The position numbers and the translations under genes were made by a program. Of a DNA stretch of 64,000 bases, positions 8,138-17,069 are shown one piece after another (positions within the stretch are counted from its first letter, which is position 1; the number at the start of each line of letters is the position of its first letter). Origin of the DNA: Bradyrhizobium murdochi. GTDB lineage: Bacteria; Pseudomonadota; Alphaproteobacteria; Rhizobiales; Xanthobacteraceae. Under the pieces are notes generated by a model, which was not told where the DNA came from, searched no databases, and saw nothing but the letters and a program-made list of their open reading frames with translations. The stretch spans positions 908,243 to 972,242 of the forward strand of contig NZ_AXAU01000001.1 of assembly GCF_000472965.1 (NCBI RefSeq), written 5' to 3'.

Positions 8138-9457
8138 CTAGTTTTTCTCGATTCGTATCACCTGCGGCCGGCCGCTGATCACCTTGTCGCGCTGCACCGC
8201 CTCCAGCGCGCGATAGACCGCATCCTCTGATGTTGCGTAGGTGATCAGAATGACCGGAACCGGTGCGCCTTTCTTCGTTGCGCCGTTCGCGTCGACACCT
8301 TCGGGGTGACGCTGCACGATCGATTCCAGCGAAATCTTCTGTTCGGCAAGGCGGGTGGCGATGGTCGCGGCGGTGCCGGCGAGGTCGCGCGCCATCAGGC
8401 GGATGTAGTAGCCGCCCTCATGCCGCTCCATCGGCGCCTTGGTGGTGTCGCGCAGCCGTTCCACCGGGCGGCCGAACGGCTTTGCGCGAATGCCGCGCGC
8501 CACGTCGGCGATGTCGGCGACGACGGCGCACGCCGTCGCGGCACCACCGGCGCCCGGCCCCACCAGGGTGATCGGGGGAATGCCCTCGCCGTCGACGGTC
8601 ACCGCATTGGTGACGCCCATCACCTGCGCGATCGAAGACGATTTCGGCACCATGGTCGGATGCACGCGCTGCTCGATGCCCTTGGCGGTACGCACCGCGA
8701 CCCCGAGCAGTTTTACGCGGTAGCCGAGCTCTTCGGCGGCGCGAAGATCCTCCGGCGCGATCGAGGAGATGCCTTCGACATAGACCGCGCTCTGCGCCAC
8801 CTTGGTGCCGAAGGCAAGGCTCGCCAGGATCGCGAGCTTCTGCGCCGTGTCATGGCCGTCGACGTCGAAGGACGGATTGGCTTCGGCATAGCCCAGCCGC
8901 TGCGCGTCCTTCAGGCATTCGGCGAACGACAAGCCTTCCTGCTCCATCCGGGTCAGGATGTAATTGCAGGTGCCGTTGAGGATGCCATAGACGCGGTTGA
9001 CTCCGGTGCCCGCAAGCCCTTCGCGCAACGTCTTGATGACGGGAATGGCAGCGCCGACCGCCGCCTCGTAGTTGAACGCGCCGCCGTGCTTCTCGGCCGC
9101 CTTCGCCAGCCGCACGCCGTGCTTGGCGATCAGCGCCTTGTTGGCTGTTACCACCGACTTGCCGGATTTCAACGCCGCTTCGATCGCCGACAGCGCCGGA
9201 TCGCCGGCGCCGCCCATCAGTTCGACAAAGCAATCGACGTTGGCGTCGCTGGCCAGATCAAGCGGGCTTTTCGCCCAGTCGATGCCGCGCAGATCGAGCG
9301 AACGCTTCTTCGCCTTCGAGCGCGCGGTGACGGCAACGACGCGCACCCCGCGCCCGCTGCGCTCGGCAAGCGTCCGCGACTGCTCTTCGATGAGGCGGAC
9401 GACCTCGGCACCAACAGTGCCGAGCCCCGCGATACCCACTCTCAGGGGTGCGACCAT
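8138..9457 (-). CDS. hom: Homoserine dehydrogenase
   Basis: 439 residues. The Rossmann motif GLGTVGAEV lies near residue 11, followed by the substrate domain with VTANKALIAKHG, NYEAAVGAAIPVIKTLREGL and ILNGTCNYILTRM, all diagnostic of homoserine dehydrogenase. Residues after about 345 (YYIRLMARDLAGTAATIATRLAEQ) are an ACT domain, the usual site of feedback inhibition by threonine. It reduces aspartate semialdehyde to homoserine in threonine and methionine synthesis. ATG 9457 is preferred over the upstream TTG 9475. The gene starts 27 bases after the stop of the aminotransferase upstream, so the two are almost certainly one transcript. Confidence 0.96.
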   Translation of the reverse strand: MVAPLRVGIAGLGTVGAEVVRLIEEQSRTLAERSGRGVRVVAVTARSKAKKRSLDLRGIDWAKSPLDLASDANVDCFVELMGGAGDPALSAIEAALKSGKSVVTANKALIAKHGVRLAKAAEKHGGAFNYEAAVGAAIPVIKTLREGLAGTGVNRVYGILNGTCNYILTRMEQEGLSFAECLKDAQRLGYAEANPSFDVDGHDTAQKLAILASLAFGTKVAQSAVYVEGISSIAPEDLRAAEELGYRVKLLGVAVRTAKGIEQRVHPTMVPKSSSIAQVMGVTNAVTVDGEGIPPITLVGPGAGGAATACAVVADIADVARGIRAKPFGRPVERLRDTTKAPMERHEGGYYIRLMARDLAGTAATIATRLAEQKISLESIVQRHPEGVDANGATKKGAPVPVILITYATSEDAVYRALEAVQRDKVISGRPQVIRIEKN

Positions 9458-9484
9458 GAATGAGAGAACCTGCAATAAAAGGAA

Positions 9485-10705
9485 TTAGCGCCGGTTGGCG
9501 AGAGGAACCACGTTGTGCAACGTTTCAATGCCGCTTTCAAGAAAGCGGCGCACCCCGCGTGCGGCCTGGCGGATACGCTGCTCGTTTTCCACCATGGCGA
9601 TGCGGACATAGCCCTCGCCATGCTCGCCGAAGGCGACGCCGGGCGAAACTACCACGCCTGATTTCTCCACCATCAACGTCGCGAACTGCATGCTGCCGAC
9701 GCCCTCGAAGGCTTTCGGCAGCGGCGCCCAGGCGAACATCGAAGCCTGCGGCGGCGGAATCTCCCAGCCGGCCCGGCCGAACGATTCGACCAGCGCGTCG
9801 CGGCGCCTGCGGTAGGTGTCGCGCATCTCCTTGATGCAATCGTCCGGCCCGTTCAGCGCAGCGGTGGCCGCGACTTGAATGGGCGTGAACGCGCCGTAGT
9901 CGAGGTAGGATTTCACCCGCGCCAGCGCGGCAATGATCCGCTCGTTGCCGACGGCAAACCCCATGCGCCAGCCCGCCATCGAGAACGTCTTCGACATCGA
10001 GGTGAATTCGACGGTGACGTCGATTGCGCCGGGAACCTGCAACACCGAGGGCGGCGGATTCCGGTCGTCGAAATAAACTTCGGCGTAGGCCAGATCCGAC
10101 AGGATGAAGATCTCGTGCTTCTTCGCGAACGCCACCAGGTCCTTGTAGAAATCGAGCTCGGCGACATAGGCGGTCGGATTGGATGGATAGCAGACGATTA
10201 GCGCAATCGGCTTCGGGATCGAATGAATGATCGCGCGCTCCACCGCCTCGAAAAACTGCGGCGTCGGTTCCGAGGGCACCGAGCGAATCACGCCGCCCGC
10301 CATCAGAAAGCCGAAGGCGTGAATCGGGTAGCTCGGATTGGGGCACAGCACGACGTCGCCGGGCGCGGTAATCGCCTGCGCCACATTGGCAAAACCTTCC
10401 TTCGAACCCAGCGTCGCAACAACCTGGGTATCCGGATTGAGCTTTACGCCGAACCGCCGTCCGTAATAGGCGGCTTGCGCCTTGCGCAGGCCATTGATGC
10501 CGCGCGAGGCCGAGTAGCGATCGGTCCGCGGCTTGCCCAGCGTCTCCTTCAGCTTCTCGAGCACATGGGGCGGCGTCGGCAAATCCGGATTGCCCATGCC
10601 CATGTCGATGATGTCGGCCCCGGCATTGCGCGCGGCCGCCTTGGCCTGGTTGACCTTCTCGAACACGTAAGGCGGCAGACGGCGAATGCGATAAAAATCT
10701 TCCAT
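9485..10705 (-). CDS. alaC: PLP-dependent aminotransferase, AlaC / LL-diaminopimelate aminotransferase-like
   Basis: 406 residues, fold type I class I/II aminotransferase. The N-terminus FYRIRRLPPYVFEKVNQAK and the block IIDMGMGNPDLPTPPHVLEKL resemble E. coli AlaC closely; YPSNPTAYVAEL holds the substrate Asn, LSDLAYAEVYF the PLP Asp and Tyr, and TSMSKTFSMAGWRMGF the PLP Lys. Family knowledge: AlaC makes alanine from pyruvate with glutamate; close relatives are often annotated LL-diaminopimelate aminotransferase, so that activity or methionine/aspartate-family use is possible. ATG 10705 was chosen because it follows an AAGGG site and begins at the conserved region; the longer frame reaching 10798 adds unconserved residues. 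Its position directly before hom supports a role in aspartate-family amino-acid metabolism. Confidence 0.88.
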   Translation of the reverse strand: MEDFYRIRRLPPYVFEKVNQAKAAARNAGADIIDMGMGNPDLPTPPHVLEKLKETLGKPRTDRYSASRGINGLRKAQAAYYGRRFGVKLNPDTQVVATLGSKEGFANVAQAITAPGDVVLCPNPSYPIHAFGFLMAGGVIRSVPSEPTPQFFEAVERAIIHSIPKPIALIVCYPSNPTAYVAELDFYKDLVAFAKKHEIFILSDLAYAEVYFDDRNPPPSVLQVPGAIDVTVEFTSMSKTFSMAGWRMGFAVGNERIIAALARVKSYLDYGAFTPIQVAATAALNGPDDCIKEMRDTYRRRRDALVESFGRAGWEIPPPQASMFAWAPLPKAFEGVGSMQFATLMVEKSGVVVSPGVAFGEHGEGYVRIAMVENEQRIRQAARGVRRFLESGIETLHNVVPLANRR

Positions 10706-10905
10706 GGGACCCTTGCTCCGACAACCGGCAGGACAGAATCGAACGGAACCTGCGCGCGCTACGAAACCCGATCGGCTTCGTCCAAAAATCGCGTCCAATC
10801 AAGGATTTGGAGCGAATTCAGGCGCGAGGTCTCTAGGCTCTGGACCCGCAATGCGGTTGAATTGGGTTCTTTTAGCACGGGAGCCCGGCAGCGCCAGTAA
10901 TTAGG

Positions 10906-11199
10906 TCACTTCTTGGCCGGTTTTGGCGGGGTAGCGGCGGTCGCCTGACGGTCGCGAGCGGCGGTCAATTCTGCCTGGATTTTAGCCAACTCGGCCGGCT
11001 TCATCGCCTCCTCGTTGCGGTCCGGCGGCAGGTCGTGAACCGGCAGATAGCCACCAGCTTCCTTCGGGCGCTCTGGGGCGTCAGCCGGCAGGCCGAAGCC
11101 CGGCATATCAGCGATCTGGGTCGAGCAGCCGCCGAGCGCAAGCGCTGCCGCAAGCAGCGTGGCAACCGACCACAGCCTTATCGTTCGATCCACCGCCAT
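10906..11199 (-). CDS. Small predicted lipoprotein of unknown function
   Basis: 97 residues starting at ATG 11199. A hydrophobic signal segment (LWSVATLLAAALALGGC) ends in a clear lipobox LGGC with the lipidated Cys near residue 24. The mature part is short, Pro- and Lys-rich (PADAPERPKEAGGYLPVHDLP; PPKPAKK at the end) and contains a helical stretch AELAKIQAELTAARDRQA. Likely an outer or inner membrane lipoprotein with a flexible periplasmic tail. Not recognised beyond that. It is divergent from phaC and same-strand with alaC, 200 bases upstream of it. Confidence 0.8.
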   Translation of the reverse strand: MAVDRTIRLWSVATLLAAALALGGCSTQIADMPGFGLPADAPERPKEAGGYLPVHDLPPDRNEEAMKPAELAKIQAELTAARDRQATAATPPKPAKK

Positions 11200-11491
11200 C
11201 CGTTCCGGAAATCCCCAACTACCTGATGCAGTGCACGCGCATCGCGACGACATCTATGTGCTGGTACGAGCCTTGCAACGCAAAATCGTCCCGCGGCGTT
11301 GATTTCGCTAGAACCGTTCAAACCATTGTCGCCCGAAACGATTAAAGCCCAAAGAGCAAACCGAGCCGATGCGGCTGCAATGTGTCGGTCAGAACACAAG
11401 AACTTTATCGCAGTGCAACAGGGTTAACTCAAACTTGTTGCCACCAATCCACGCGGTGACGAACGCAAAATGAAGCTATAGTGTCCCTGAT

Positions 11492-13297
11492 ATGAGTGAC
11501 GTCAACACCGAAACCCAGGCTTCGACAACTTTCAACGCCGAAGCCTTCGCCATGAACATCGCCAAAGCGATGGAGACGAGCGGCCAGGCGCTCGCGGCCT
11601 ATCTCAAGCCGCGCGAGGACGGGGAGCCGAAGGACAAGCCGCCCAGCGAAATCGGCGAGGTCGTCAAAACCTTCACCAAGGTGGCGGAATACTGGCTGAC
11701 GGACAAGGAGCGCGCCGAAGCTCTGCAGATCAGAATGGGCAAAGCCTATCTCGATCTCTGGGGCTCTGCGGTGCGCCGCATGGCCGGCGAACAGGCCAAG
11801 CCTGCGATCGAGCCGTCGCCGCGCGATAAGCGCTTCAAGGATCCGGAGTGGAAGTCGAATCTGTTCTTCGATTTCGTGCTGCAGCTCTATCTGCTCACCG
11901 CGCAATGGGCGCAAGAACTGGTGAAAAACGCCGAAGGCGTCGATCCGCACACGCGCAAGAAGGCCGAGTTCTACGTTCAGCAGATCACCAACGCGATCTC
12001 TCCGTCGAATTTCGTGCTCACCAATCCGGAAGTGCTACGCGAGACGCTGGCCTCGAACGGCGACAACCTTGTTCGTGGCATGAAGATGCTGGCCGAGGAC
12101 ATCGAGGCCGGGCGCGGCATGCTGCGCATCCGTCAGTCCGATCCGTCGAATCTCGAAGTCGGCGTCAACATGGCGACGACGCCGGGCAAGGTGATCTACC
12201 AGAACGAGCTGATGCAGCTCATCCAGTACACGCCGACCACGGAAACGGTGTTGCGCACGCCGCTCCTGATCGTGCCGCCCTGGATCAATAAGTTCTACAT
12301 TCTCGATCTCAAGCCGGAAAAATCCTACATCAAATGGTGCGTCGATCAGGGCATCACCGTCTTCGTGATCTCTTGGGTCAATCCGGACAAGGAACTCGGC
12401 AAGAAAACCTTCGACGACTATATGAAGGAAGGCCCGCTGACCGCGATGGACGTCATCGAAAAGGTGACGGGCGAGATGAAGGTCCATACCGCCGGATACT
12501 GCGTCGGCGGCACCCTGCTGGCGTCGACGCTGGCCTGGCTCGCCGAGAAGCGGCGCCAGCGCGTCACCTCGGCGACGTTCTTTGCGGCGCAGGTCGACTT
12601 CACCCATGCCGGCGATCTGCTCGTGTTCGTCGACGAAGACCAGATCGCGACACTGGAGCGCGAGATGGAAGCGCGGGGCGTTCTCGAAGGCAGCAAGATG
12701 GCGATGGCCTTCAACATGCTGCGCTCCAACGACCTGATCTGGTCCTATGTCGTCAGCAACTACCTGAAGGGCCAGCCGCCCTCCTCCTTCGACCTGCTGC
12801 ACTGGAACTCCGACGCCACGCGGATGCCGGCGGCCAACCATTCCTATTACCTACGCAACTGCTACCTGGAGAACCGGCTCTCCTCCGGCAGCATGGTGCT
12901 CGATAACACCCTACTCGACCTGTCGAAGGTCAAGGTGCCCGTCTACAACCTAGCGACACGCGAGGACCACATCGCGCCGGCGGACTCGGTGCTCTACGGT
13001 TCGCAGTTCTTCGGTGGCCCGGTCAAATATGTGCTGTCCGGCTCGGGCCACATCGCAGGCGTGGTCAACCCGCCGGACGCGGGCAAGTACCAGTACTGGA
13101 CCAACAACAACATCAAGGATGTCACGCTCGCCGACTGGATGAAGAACGCCACCGAGCACAAGGGATCGTGGTGGCCCGACTGGCTGCAATGGCTGGAGGG
13201 CATCGACACCGAGCGCGTGCCCGCGCGCGCCGTCGGTTCCGAGGAGATGCCGCCGATCGAGGACGCACCCGGCAGCTACGTCAAGGTGCGCGCGTAG
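11492..13297 (+). CDS. phaC: Class I poly(3-hydroxyalkanoate) synthase
   Basis: 601 residues, the normal class I length. The lipase-like box GYCVGG carries the catalytic Cys in place of Ser; ATREDHIAPADS holds the catalytic Asp and GSGHIAGVVNPP the catalytic His. PPWINKFYILDLKPEKS, WCVDQGITVFVISWVNPD and NSDATRMP are further conserved PhaC blocks. The enzyme polymerises (R)-3-hydroxyacyl-CoA on the surface of PHB granules, storing carbon. The N-terminal 100 residues are the usual variable domain. A TATAGT hexamer at 11476-11481 lies just before the start and might be part of a promoter, but no matching -35 is convincing. No phaA, phaB or phasin gene is next to it. Confidence 0.96.
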   Translation: MSDVNTETQASTTFNAEAFAMNIAKAMETSGQALAAYLKPREDGEPKDKPPSEIGEVVKTFTKVAEYWLTDKERAEALQIRMGKAYLDLWGSAVRRMAGEQAKPAIEPSPRDKRFKDPEWKSNLFFDFVLQLYLLTAQWAQELVKNAEGVDPHTRKKAEFYVQQITNAISPSNFVLTNPEVLRETLASNGDNLVRGMKMLAEDIEAGRGMLRIRQSDPSNLEVGVNMATTPGKVIYQNELMQLIQYTPTTETVLRTPLLIVPPWINKFYILDLKPEKSYIKWCVDQGITVFVISWVNPDKELGKKTFDDYMKEGPLTAMDVIEKVTGEMKVHTAGYCVGGTLLASTLAWLAEKRRQRVTSATFFAAQVDFTHAGDLLVFVDEDQIATLEREMEARGVLEGSKMAMAFNMLRSNDLIWSYVVSNYLKGQPPSSFDLLHWNSDATRMPAANHSYYLRNCYLENRLSSGSMVLDNTLLDLSKVKVPVYNLATREDHIAPADSVLYGSQFFGGPVKYVLSGSGHIAGVVNPPDAGKYQYWTNNNIKDVTLADWMKNATEHKGSWWPDWLQWLEGIDTERVPARAVGSEEMPPIEDAPGSYVKVRA

Positions 13298-13359
13298 CAC
13301 TGAGGCGCGCTGTTGGGTATAACCGGCCATCCCATGGCGGGAATCGTTGAGGGGAAACC

Positions 13360-13770
13360 ATGACGCAACCAATAACGCGTGAATTGTTCTGGCTGACTCT
13401 GACCGTGATTTTGACCGGGCTGATGTGGGTCCCCTACATCATCAATCGCTGTCAGGTGCGCGGCCTCTCCGGCGCCATGGCCAACCCCTCGCGCAGCGAC
13501 AAGCCGCACGCGGATTGGGCCAATCGGATGATGTTCGCGCATGACAACGCGGTCGAGAACCTCGTGATCTTCGCGCCGTTGGTCCTGATCCTGCACGCGA
13601 TCGACTATTCCGATAGATGGACCGTGCTCGCCTGCGCGGTCTATTTCTGGTCGCGTGTTGCGCACCTTATCGTCTACACGCTGGGCCTGCCGGTATTCCG
13701 CACGCTGGCCTTCACCGTCGGCTTCTTGGCGCAAGCCGTGCTGGCGCTGGCGATCTTCAGAGTGGTCTGA
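13360..13770 (+). CDS. MAPEG-family integral membrane protein
   Basis: 136 residues with four hydrophobic segments: about 10-30 (LFWLTLTVILTGLMWVPYII), 68-85, 90-110 and 115-135. The motif RMMFAHDNAVENLVIFAPLVL between the first and second segments matches the MAPEG (microsomal glutathione transferase-like) signature, where an Asn-Ala-x-Glu-Asn/Gly block binds glutathione. Eukaryotic members conjugate glutathione or make eicosanoids; bacterial members are mostly uncharacterised. It starts 62 bases after phaC on the same strand and may share its transcript, but no functional connection is known. Confidence 0.85.
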   Translation: MTQPITRELFWLTLTVILTGLMWVPYIINRCQVRGLSGAMANPSRSDKPHADWANRMMFAHDNAVENLVIFAPLVLILHAIDYSDRWTVLACAVYFWSRVAHLIVYTLGLPVFRTLAFTVGFLAQAVLALAIFRVV

Positions 13771-13805
13771 GGCGACATCCGCTCGGCAATCCATCTCCCT
13801 GCATC

Positions 13806-13872
13806 GTTGTCCGGGGCGCCCAGGGGCGAACCCCGGAATCTTGAGATTCCGGGCCGGGCTGTAGCGAGCCCC
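13806..13872. repeat. Dispersed palindromic repeat, family A, copy 2
   Basis: Contains the core hairpin CCGGAATC / GATTCCGG around TTGA, flanked by GGGGCG-type arms, as in copies 6967-7044 and 19030-19133. It sits between the MAPEG gene and the broken carbamoyltransferase and directly precedes the latter's start codon. Confidence 0.75.
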
Positions 13873-13882
13873 TTAGGCGAGA

Positions 13883-14755
13883 ATGCGCATGGAATCCAAC
13901 AAGGACTTTCTTGAATTCCACGGATTGCCAAAAGAAATCATCTTTTCCCTCATCGATCGCGCTCAGTCGCTGGCGACAGCCTGGAACGATCGCACGATCC
14001 CTCAGAGCTTGTCCGGCAAACGTGTTGCTCTCATTGCCGACGATGGTGGATGGAGAAATACCACTGCTTTTGATCTCGGCGTACAGACCATGGGTGGGCA
14101 TCTGTGTACAATCGCCAATCAGGTTCAATGGCCATGAAACCACGGCGGATCTAGCGAGATACCTCGACAACTGGTTCGACATTTTGGTTATCCGCACCAA
14201 AGAGCTATCGACTTTGAAAGAGCTCGCATCAGTTGCCAAAGCCGCGGTGGTAAATGCGAGAACGATGTCCAATCACCCTTGCGAAACACTTGGCGATCTC
14301 GCCTATGTCCAAAGCAAGAGAGGAACGCTTGAGGGAATGAAGGTCGTCGGCGTTGCTCCGGACGCCAACATCTTCCGATCGTGGGTCGAAGCTTCCATCT
14401 CGATGCCTATCCAGGTCAGACAGATCTATCCGGAAAATTGGCACGTCAAAGACGTCTCACTATTGGGTCCAAACTTCGCTGCGAGCACCGATCTCGCAGA
14501 GCTGTTGAATGCGGACGTGATCGTTACCGACTCATGGCCAAGTGAGGCACATGAAGAACAGATGCGGGAATACCGGATTTCGGCGTCTGTTCTGGCGAAA
14601 TGCCGACCCGATGTCATTTTCCTTCCCTGCCCACCCGTTTCGAGGGAAAGGAAGTCACTGCTGATGCAATGCATCATCCAGCTTGCCAGAGTGCCGCTGC
14701 AAAGGCTTATCTTCTACACGCGCAAAACGCCCTGCTCGAATGGATCGTCACATAA
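13883..14755 (+). pseudogene. Ornithine carbamoyltransferase-like gene with two compensating frameshifts
   Basis: Three pieces of one carbamoyltransferase lie in order. Frame 2 (13883 to about 14105) encodes EFHGLPKEIIFSLIDRA and GWRNTTAFDLGVQTMGGHL, the carbamoyl-phosphate loop region. Frame 3 (about 14105-14640) continues with PIRFNGHETTADLARYLDNW, then DILVIRT, NHPCETLGDLAYVQ (the HPCQxLAD motif with Glu for Gln), DVIVTDSW and FLPCPPVSR. Then frame 2 resumes at about 14642 with GKEVTADAM and AKAYLLHAQNALLEW to a stop at 14753-14755. One net base gain near 14100 and one loss near 14640 restore the frame. The SxRTR loop is altered to GWRNTT, so this was already a divergent paralogue. Base composition looks less GC-rich than neighbours. 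It may be a pseudogene or carry assembly errors. Confidence 0.85.
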
Positions 14756-14822
14756 GCCCGTATGATCCCGCCTGCGGTCATCCGGTGATTTGAGGCTCCC
14801 TTTCGCATCTCGAATGTCAATG

Positions 14823-14850
14823 AAAAACCCCCGAAGGCTTCGCCCCGGGG
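14823..14850 (-). terminator. Intrinsic terminator after the double-barrel outer membrane protein
   Basis: Read on the minus strand, a GC-rich hairpin (CCCCGGGGC, loop GAA, then GCCTTCGGGG) is followed by TTTTT at 14827-14823. It lies 30 bases after the stop of the outer membrane protein gene. Confidence 0.85.
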
Positions 14851-14879
14851 ATTTTCGTTAGTGCGTCGTTAAATGGCGC

Positions 14880-16304
14880 TCAGTACTTCGCAACAACCGG
14901 CGAATTGAAGTGGTAGTTGATGCCGGTGCGGAAGACGTGTTCGGTAACCGAACGGGTCGTCGTCGCCGGAACAGCGCCGAAGACAAAGCTGTCCGACGTC
15001 GAACCGAGGTCGACGTAGAGATACTCGGTCTTGGTCGTCCAATTTGGACCCAGCAATCCCAGCAGCGTAAACGGCGTTTCGATGCCCGCACCCGCGGTCC
15101 AGCCGGTATTGGTATGCGAGAACGATTGCGTCACCGGGCCGACGAAGGAGGTCGTGTTGATCTTCGTCTTGATGCTGCCGTAAGCAAGACCGCCGGTCGC
15201 ATAGAACAACGTCGACCCGACCGAATAACCTAGCCGCCCGCGAACCGTGCCGAACCATGGCAGGGTGGCATCGTAAGCCGCGCTCACTCCAGCGAACCCG
15301 CAGCTCAACACGCAAGTCTTGTCGTCTTGCAGGGTCGACCCCTGAATATCCGCCTCAAAGCCGAACACCCAGTTAGCGGCCTGCCAGTTGTAGCCCGCCT
15401 GCACGCCACCAATGAAACCATCGGGGGCCAGGTTGAAGGTGTCCACGAACGGACCAATCGGCACGCTCAGCGAACTCCGGTCACGGCCGTATCCGGACCC
15501 GAAATTGCCGCCGAGATAGAAACCGCTCCAATTGGCCGCAGCCACCGGCTGGTAGTTCGAGTTGCCGCCGATCCGGTAGTTCAAGCCGGCGCGGAAAATA
15601 TTTTGGCGGATCTCGGTATTCACGTTGCTTGGGAAGAACAACGGTGCGGCGAAGTCGGTCCGGTTGCCGAGGTTCAGATAGAGATGTTCAATCTTTCCGG
15701 TCCAATTGCCGACCAGCGCAGCCTCCACACCACTGCCCACCACCCATCCACCCTGGGTACGATCGGTTGAAAACGTCACCGGAACCGGACCCGGTCCCGA
15801 CTGAGTTATCGTGGTGTTGACGTCGCCATAGGCAAATCCGGCCGTGACGTAGCTCAACACCGGTCCCTTGGCCAGGCCGACACGTCCGCGAACGGTTCCA
15901 AACCAGTCGAGCTTCTGGCTGTAGTTCGTAAGCAAGCCGCCGCCGAAATTCAAATTGGTGCGGTCGTCGCTGAGGCCAGCTCCCTGGATATCCGCTTCAA
16001 CACCAAAGACGATCGGCCCGAGTACGGAATTCGTCTGCCAGTTGTATCCGATCTGCCCGCCACCGAGCGCGCCTTGAGGCTGCAGGTAAAGCGAATAGTC
16101 TTGCCCCGGAAACGGCTGATGTCGGGTGCGGTCGCGCGCGACCCCTCCACCCGCGTTGACGCCGACATAGAAGCCGGTCCAATCGTAGACGGCTGCCAGT
16201 GCGGGAGCTTTGGTGTAAGACCGGGCGGCCAGGTCTGCGGCGAATGTCGGAGCGCATCCCAGGCCAACGAGAGCGGTGGCCAAGAGGTACTTCTTCATTT
16301 TCAT
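14880..16304 (-). CDS. Outer membrane protein with two tandem Omp31-type beta-barrel domains
   Basis: 474 residues, about twice the usual length. A signal peptide (KKYLLATALVGLGCAPTFA) precedes AADLAARSYTKAPA, the mature N-terminus shared with the other porin-like proteins here. Repeat 1 runs from YDWTGFYVGVNAGGG (about 40) to FRAGLNYRIGG (about 250); repeat 2 from NWSGFYLGGNFGSG (about 262) to FRTGINYHFNSPVVAKY at the end. Each copy contains the same series: GYNWQ, FGVEADIQG or FGFEADIQG, WFGTVRGRxG, a Tyr-containing AxAYG strand, GWxxGxGxE and KxEYLYxxLG. Two 8-stranded barrels in one chain is therefore likely. Ends in an aromatic (Tyr), the usual BAM recognition signature. A GGGA ribosome site supports the start at 16304. 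An intrinsic terminator follows. Confidence 0.88.
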   Translation of the reverse strand: MKMKKYLLATALVGLGCAPTFAADLAARSYTKAPALAAVYDWTGFYVGVNAGGGVARDRTRHQPFPGQDYSLYLQPQGALGGGQIGYNWQTNSVLGPIVFGVEADIQGAGLSDDRTNLNFGGGLLTNYSQKLDWFGTVRGRVGLAKGPVLSYVTAGFAYGDVNTTITQSGPGPVPVTFSTDRTQGGWVVGSGVEAALVGNWTGKIEHLYLNLGNRTDFAAPLFFPSNVNTEIRQNIFRAGLNYRIGGNSNYQPVAAANWSGFYLGGNFGSGYGRDRSSLSVPIGPFVDTFNLAPDGFIGGVQAGYNWQAANWVFGFEADIQGSTLQDDKTCVLSCGFAGVSAAYDATLPWFGTVRGRLGYSVGSTLFYATGGLAYGSIKTKINTTSFVGPVTQSFSHTNTGWTAGAGIETPFTLLGLLGPNWTTKTEYLYVDLGSTSDSFVFGAVPATTTRSVTEHVFRTGINYHFNSPVVAKY

Positions 16305-16443
16305 TTACGGCATTCCCAGTCCGGCATTCCCGGCAGGCGTGCCGCCGGGGCTTCGAACGCATCTTTACTGGTTTCTTGTCCCCGATTCTGTAGCTAGGCC
16401 GCCACAGGTTCCACGAATTGCCCGCTCAACTGGTGGAACTACG

Positions 16444-17055
16444 TTACGATGCCTTGCGAGCCGTAAGTCTTTTTTTGGCAACAACGAACAGCATCGACGC
16501 CATCTTGTCGTCAAAGCCTCTGACTTCGCCGCTCTCGATCGACAGCGAATCCCATTTGCCCGCCTCGGCGTAAGCCGCGCGCAGCCAGTCCGGCGAGGGA
16601 TAGTTGTAGTAGCGATTGAGCGCGTCGCGGCCGTCGCCGTCGCCTTCCTTGAAACTCGCGAAGAAATAGCCGGCGGGTTTCAGCGCGCGCCAGATCAATC
16701 TCAGAACGTCGGCAAGCTGGTTGCGCGGAACGTGTAGCAGGCAGGCATTGGCCCAGACGCCGTCATAGGCCTCGACCTCATCGAGTTCATGAAACAGCAG
16801 CGTCTCGACGGTGCGGCCGAGATGCTTTGACGCGATATCAGCCATTTCCGGCGAGCCGTCTGTCGGGCGGACATCGAACCCGCGCGCAAGCATTTCCGCT
16901 GTGTCGCCGCCGGCGCCGCAGCCGAGTTCGAGAATGGAAGCGCCCGACGGAATCTGCGCCAGAAACGCCGTCAGCCGCGCCTGACGCGAGGTGAACGTGC
17001 GCTTGGCATACGCTTCCGCGTTGCCACGGTAGAATCGCAGCGTCTCCTCGTCCAC
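16444..17055 (-). CDS. Class I SAM-dependent methyltransferase
   Basis: 203 residues. ILELGCGAGGDTAEML (about 41-56) is motif I for S-adenosylmethionine, RPTDGSPEM (about 63-71) holds the acidic residue of motif II, and YDGVWANACLLHVPRNQL (about 95-112) is motif III, followed by ALKPAGYFFASF. It is of the ubiE/Tam-like small-molecule type and would act in the cytosol; substrate unknown. The start is GTG at 17055 with a GAGGTG site upstream. It lies 14 bases after argC in the same direction, at the end of a paiB-argC-methyltransferase operon. A 7-base inverted repeat (GTTCCAC/GTGGAAC, 16408-16439) follows the stop but lacks a T-run. Confidence 0.85.
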   Translation of the reverse strand: MDEETLRFYRGNAEAYAKRTFTSRQARLTAFLAQIPSGASILELGCGAGGDTAEMLARGFDVRPTDGSPEMADIASKHLGRTVETLLFHELDEVEAYDGVWANACLLHVPRNQLADVLRLIWRALKPAGYFFASFKEGDGDGRDALNRYYNYPSPDWLRAAYAEAGKWDSLSIESGEVRGFDDKMASMLFVVAKKRLTARKAS

Positions 17056-17069
17056 CGCAGCACCTCACA

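Noticed and set aside
13883..14755. Programmed frameshifting in the carbamoyltransferase
   Set aside because: Two shifts in opposite directions are needed and neither junction shows a slippery heptamer with a stimulatory structure that I can see; decay or sequencing error is simpler.
16408..16439. Intrinsic terminator after the methyltransferase
   Set aside because: The 7-base arms GTTCCAC/GTGGAAC have an 18-base loop and no T-run on the minus strand, so I do not call a terminator.
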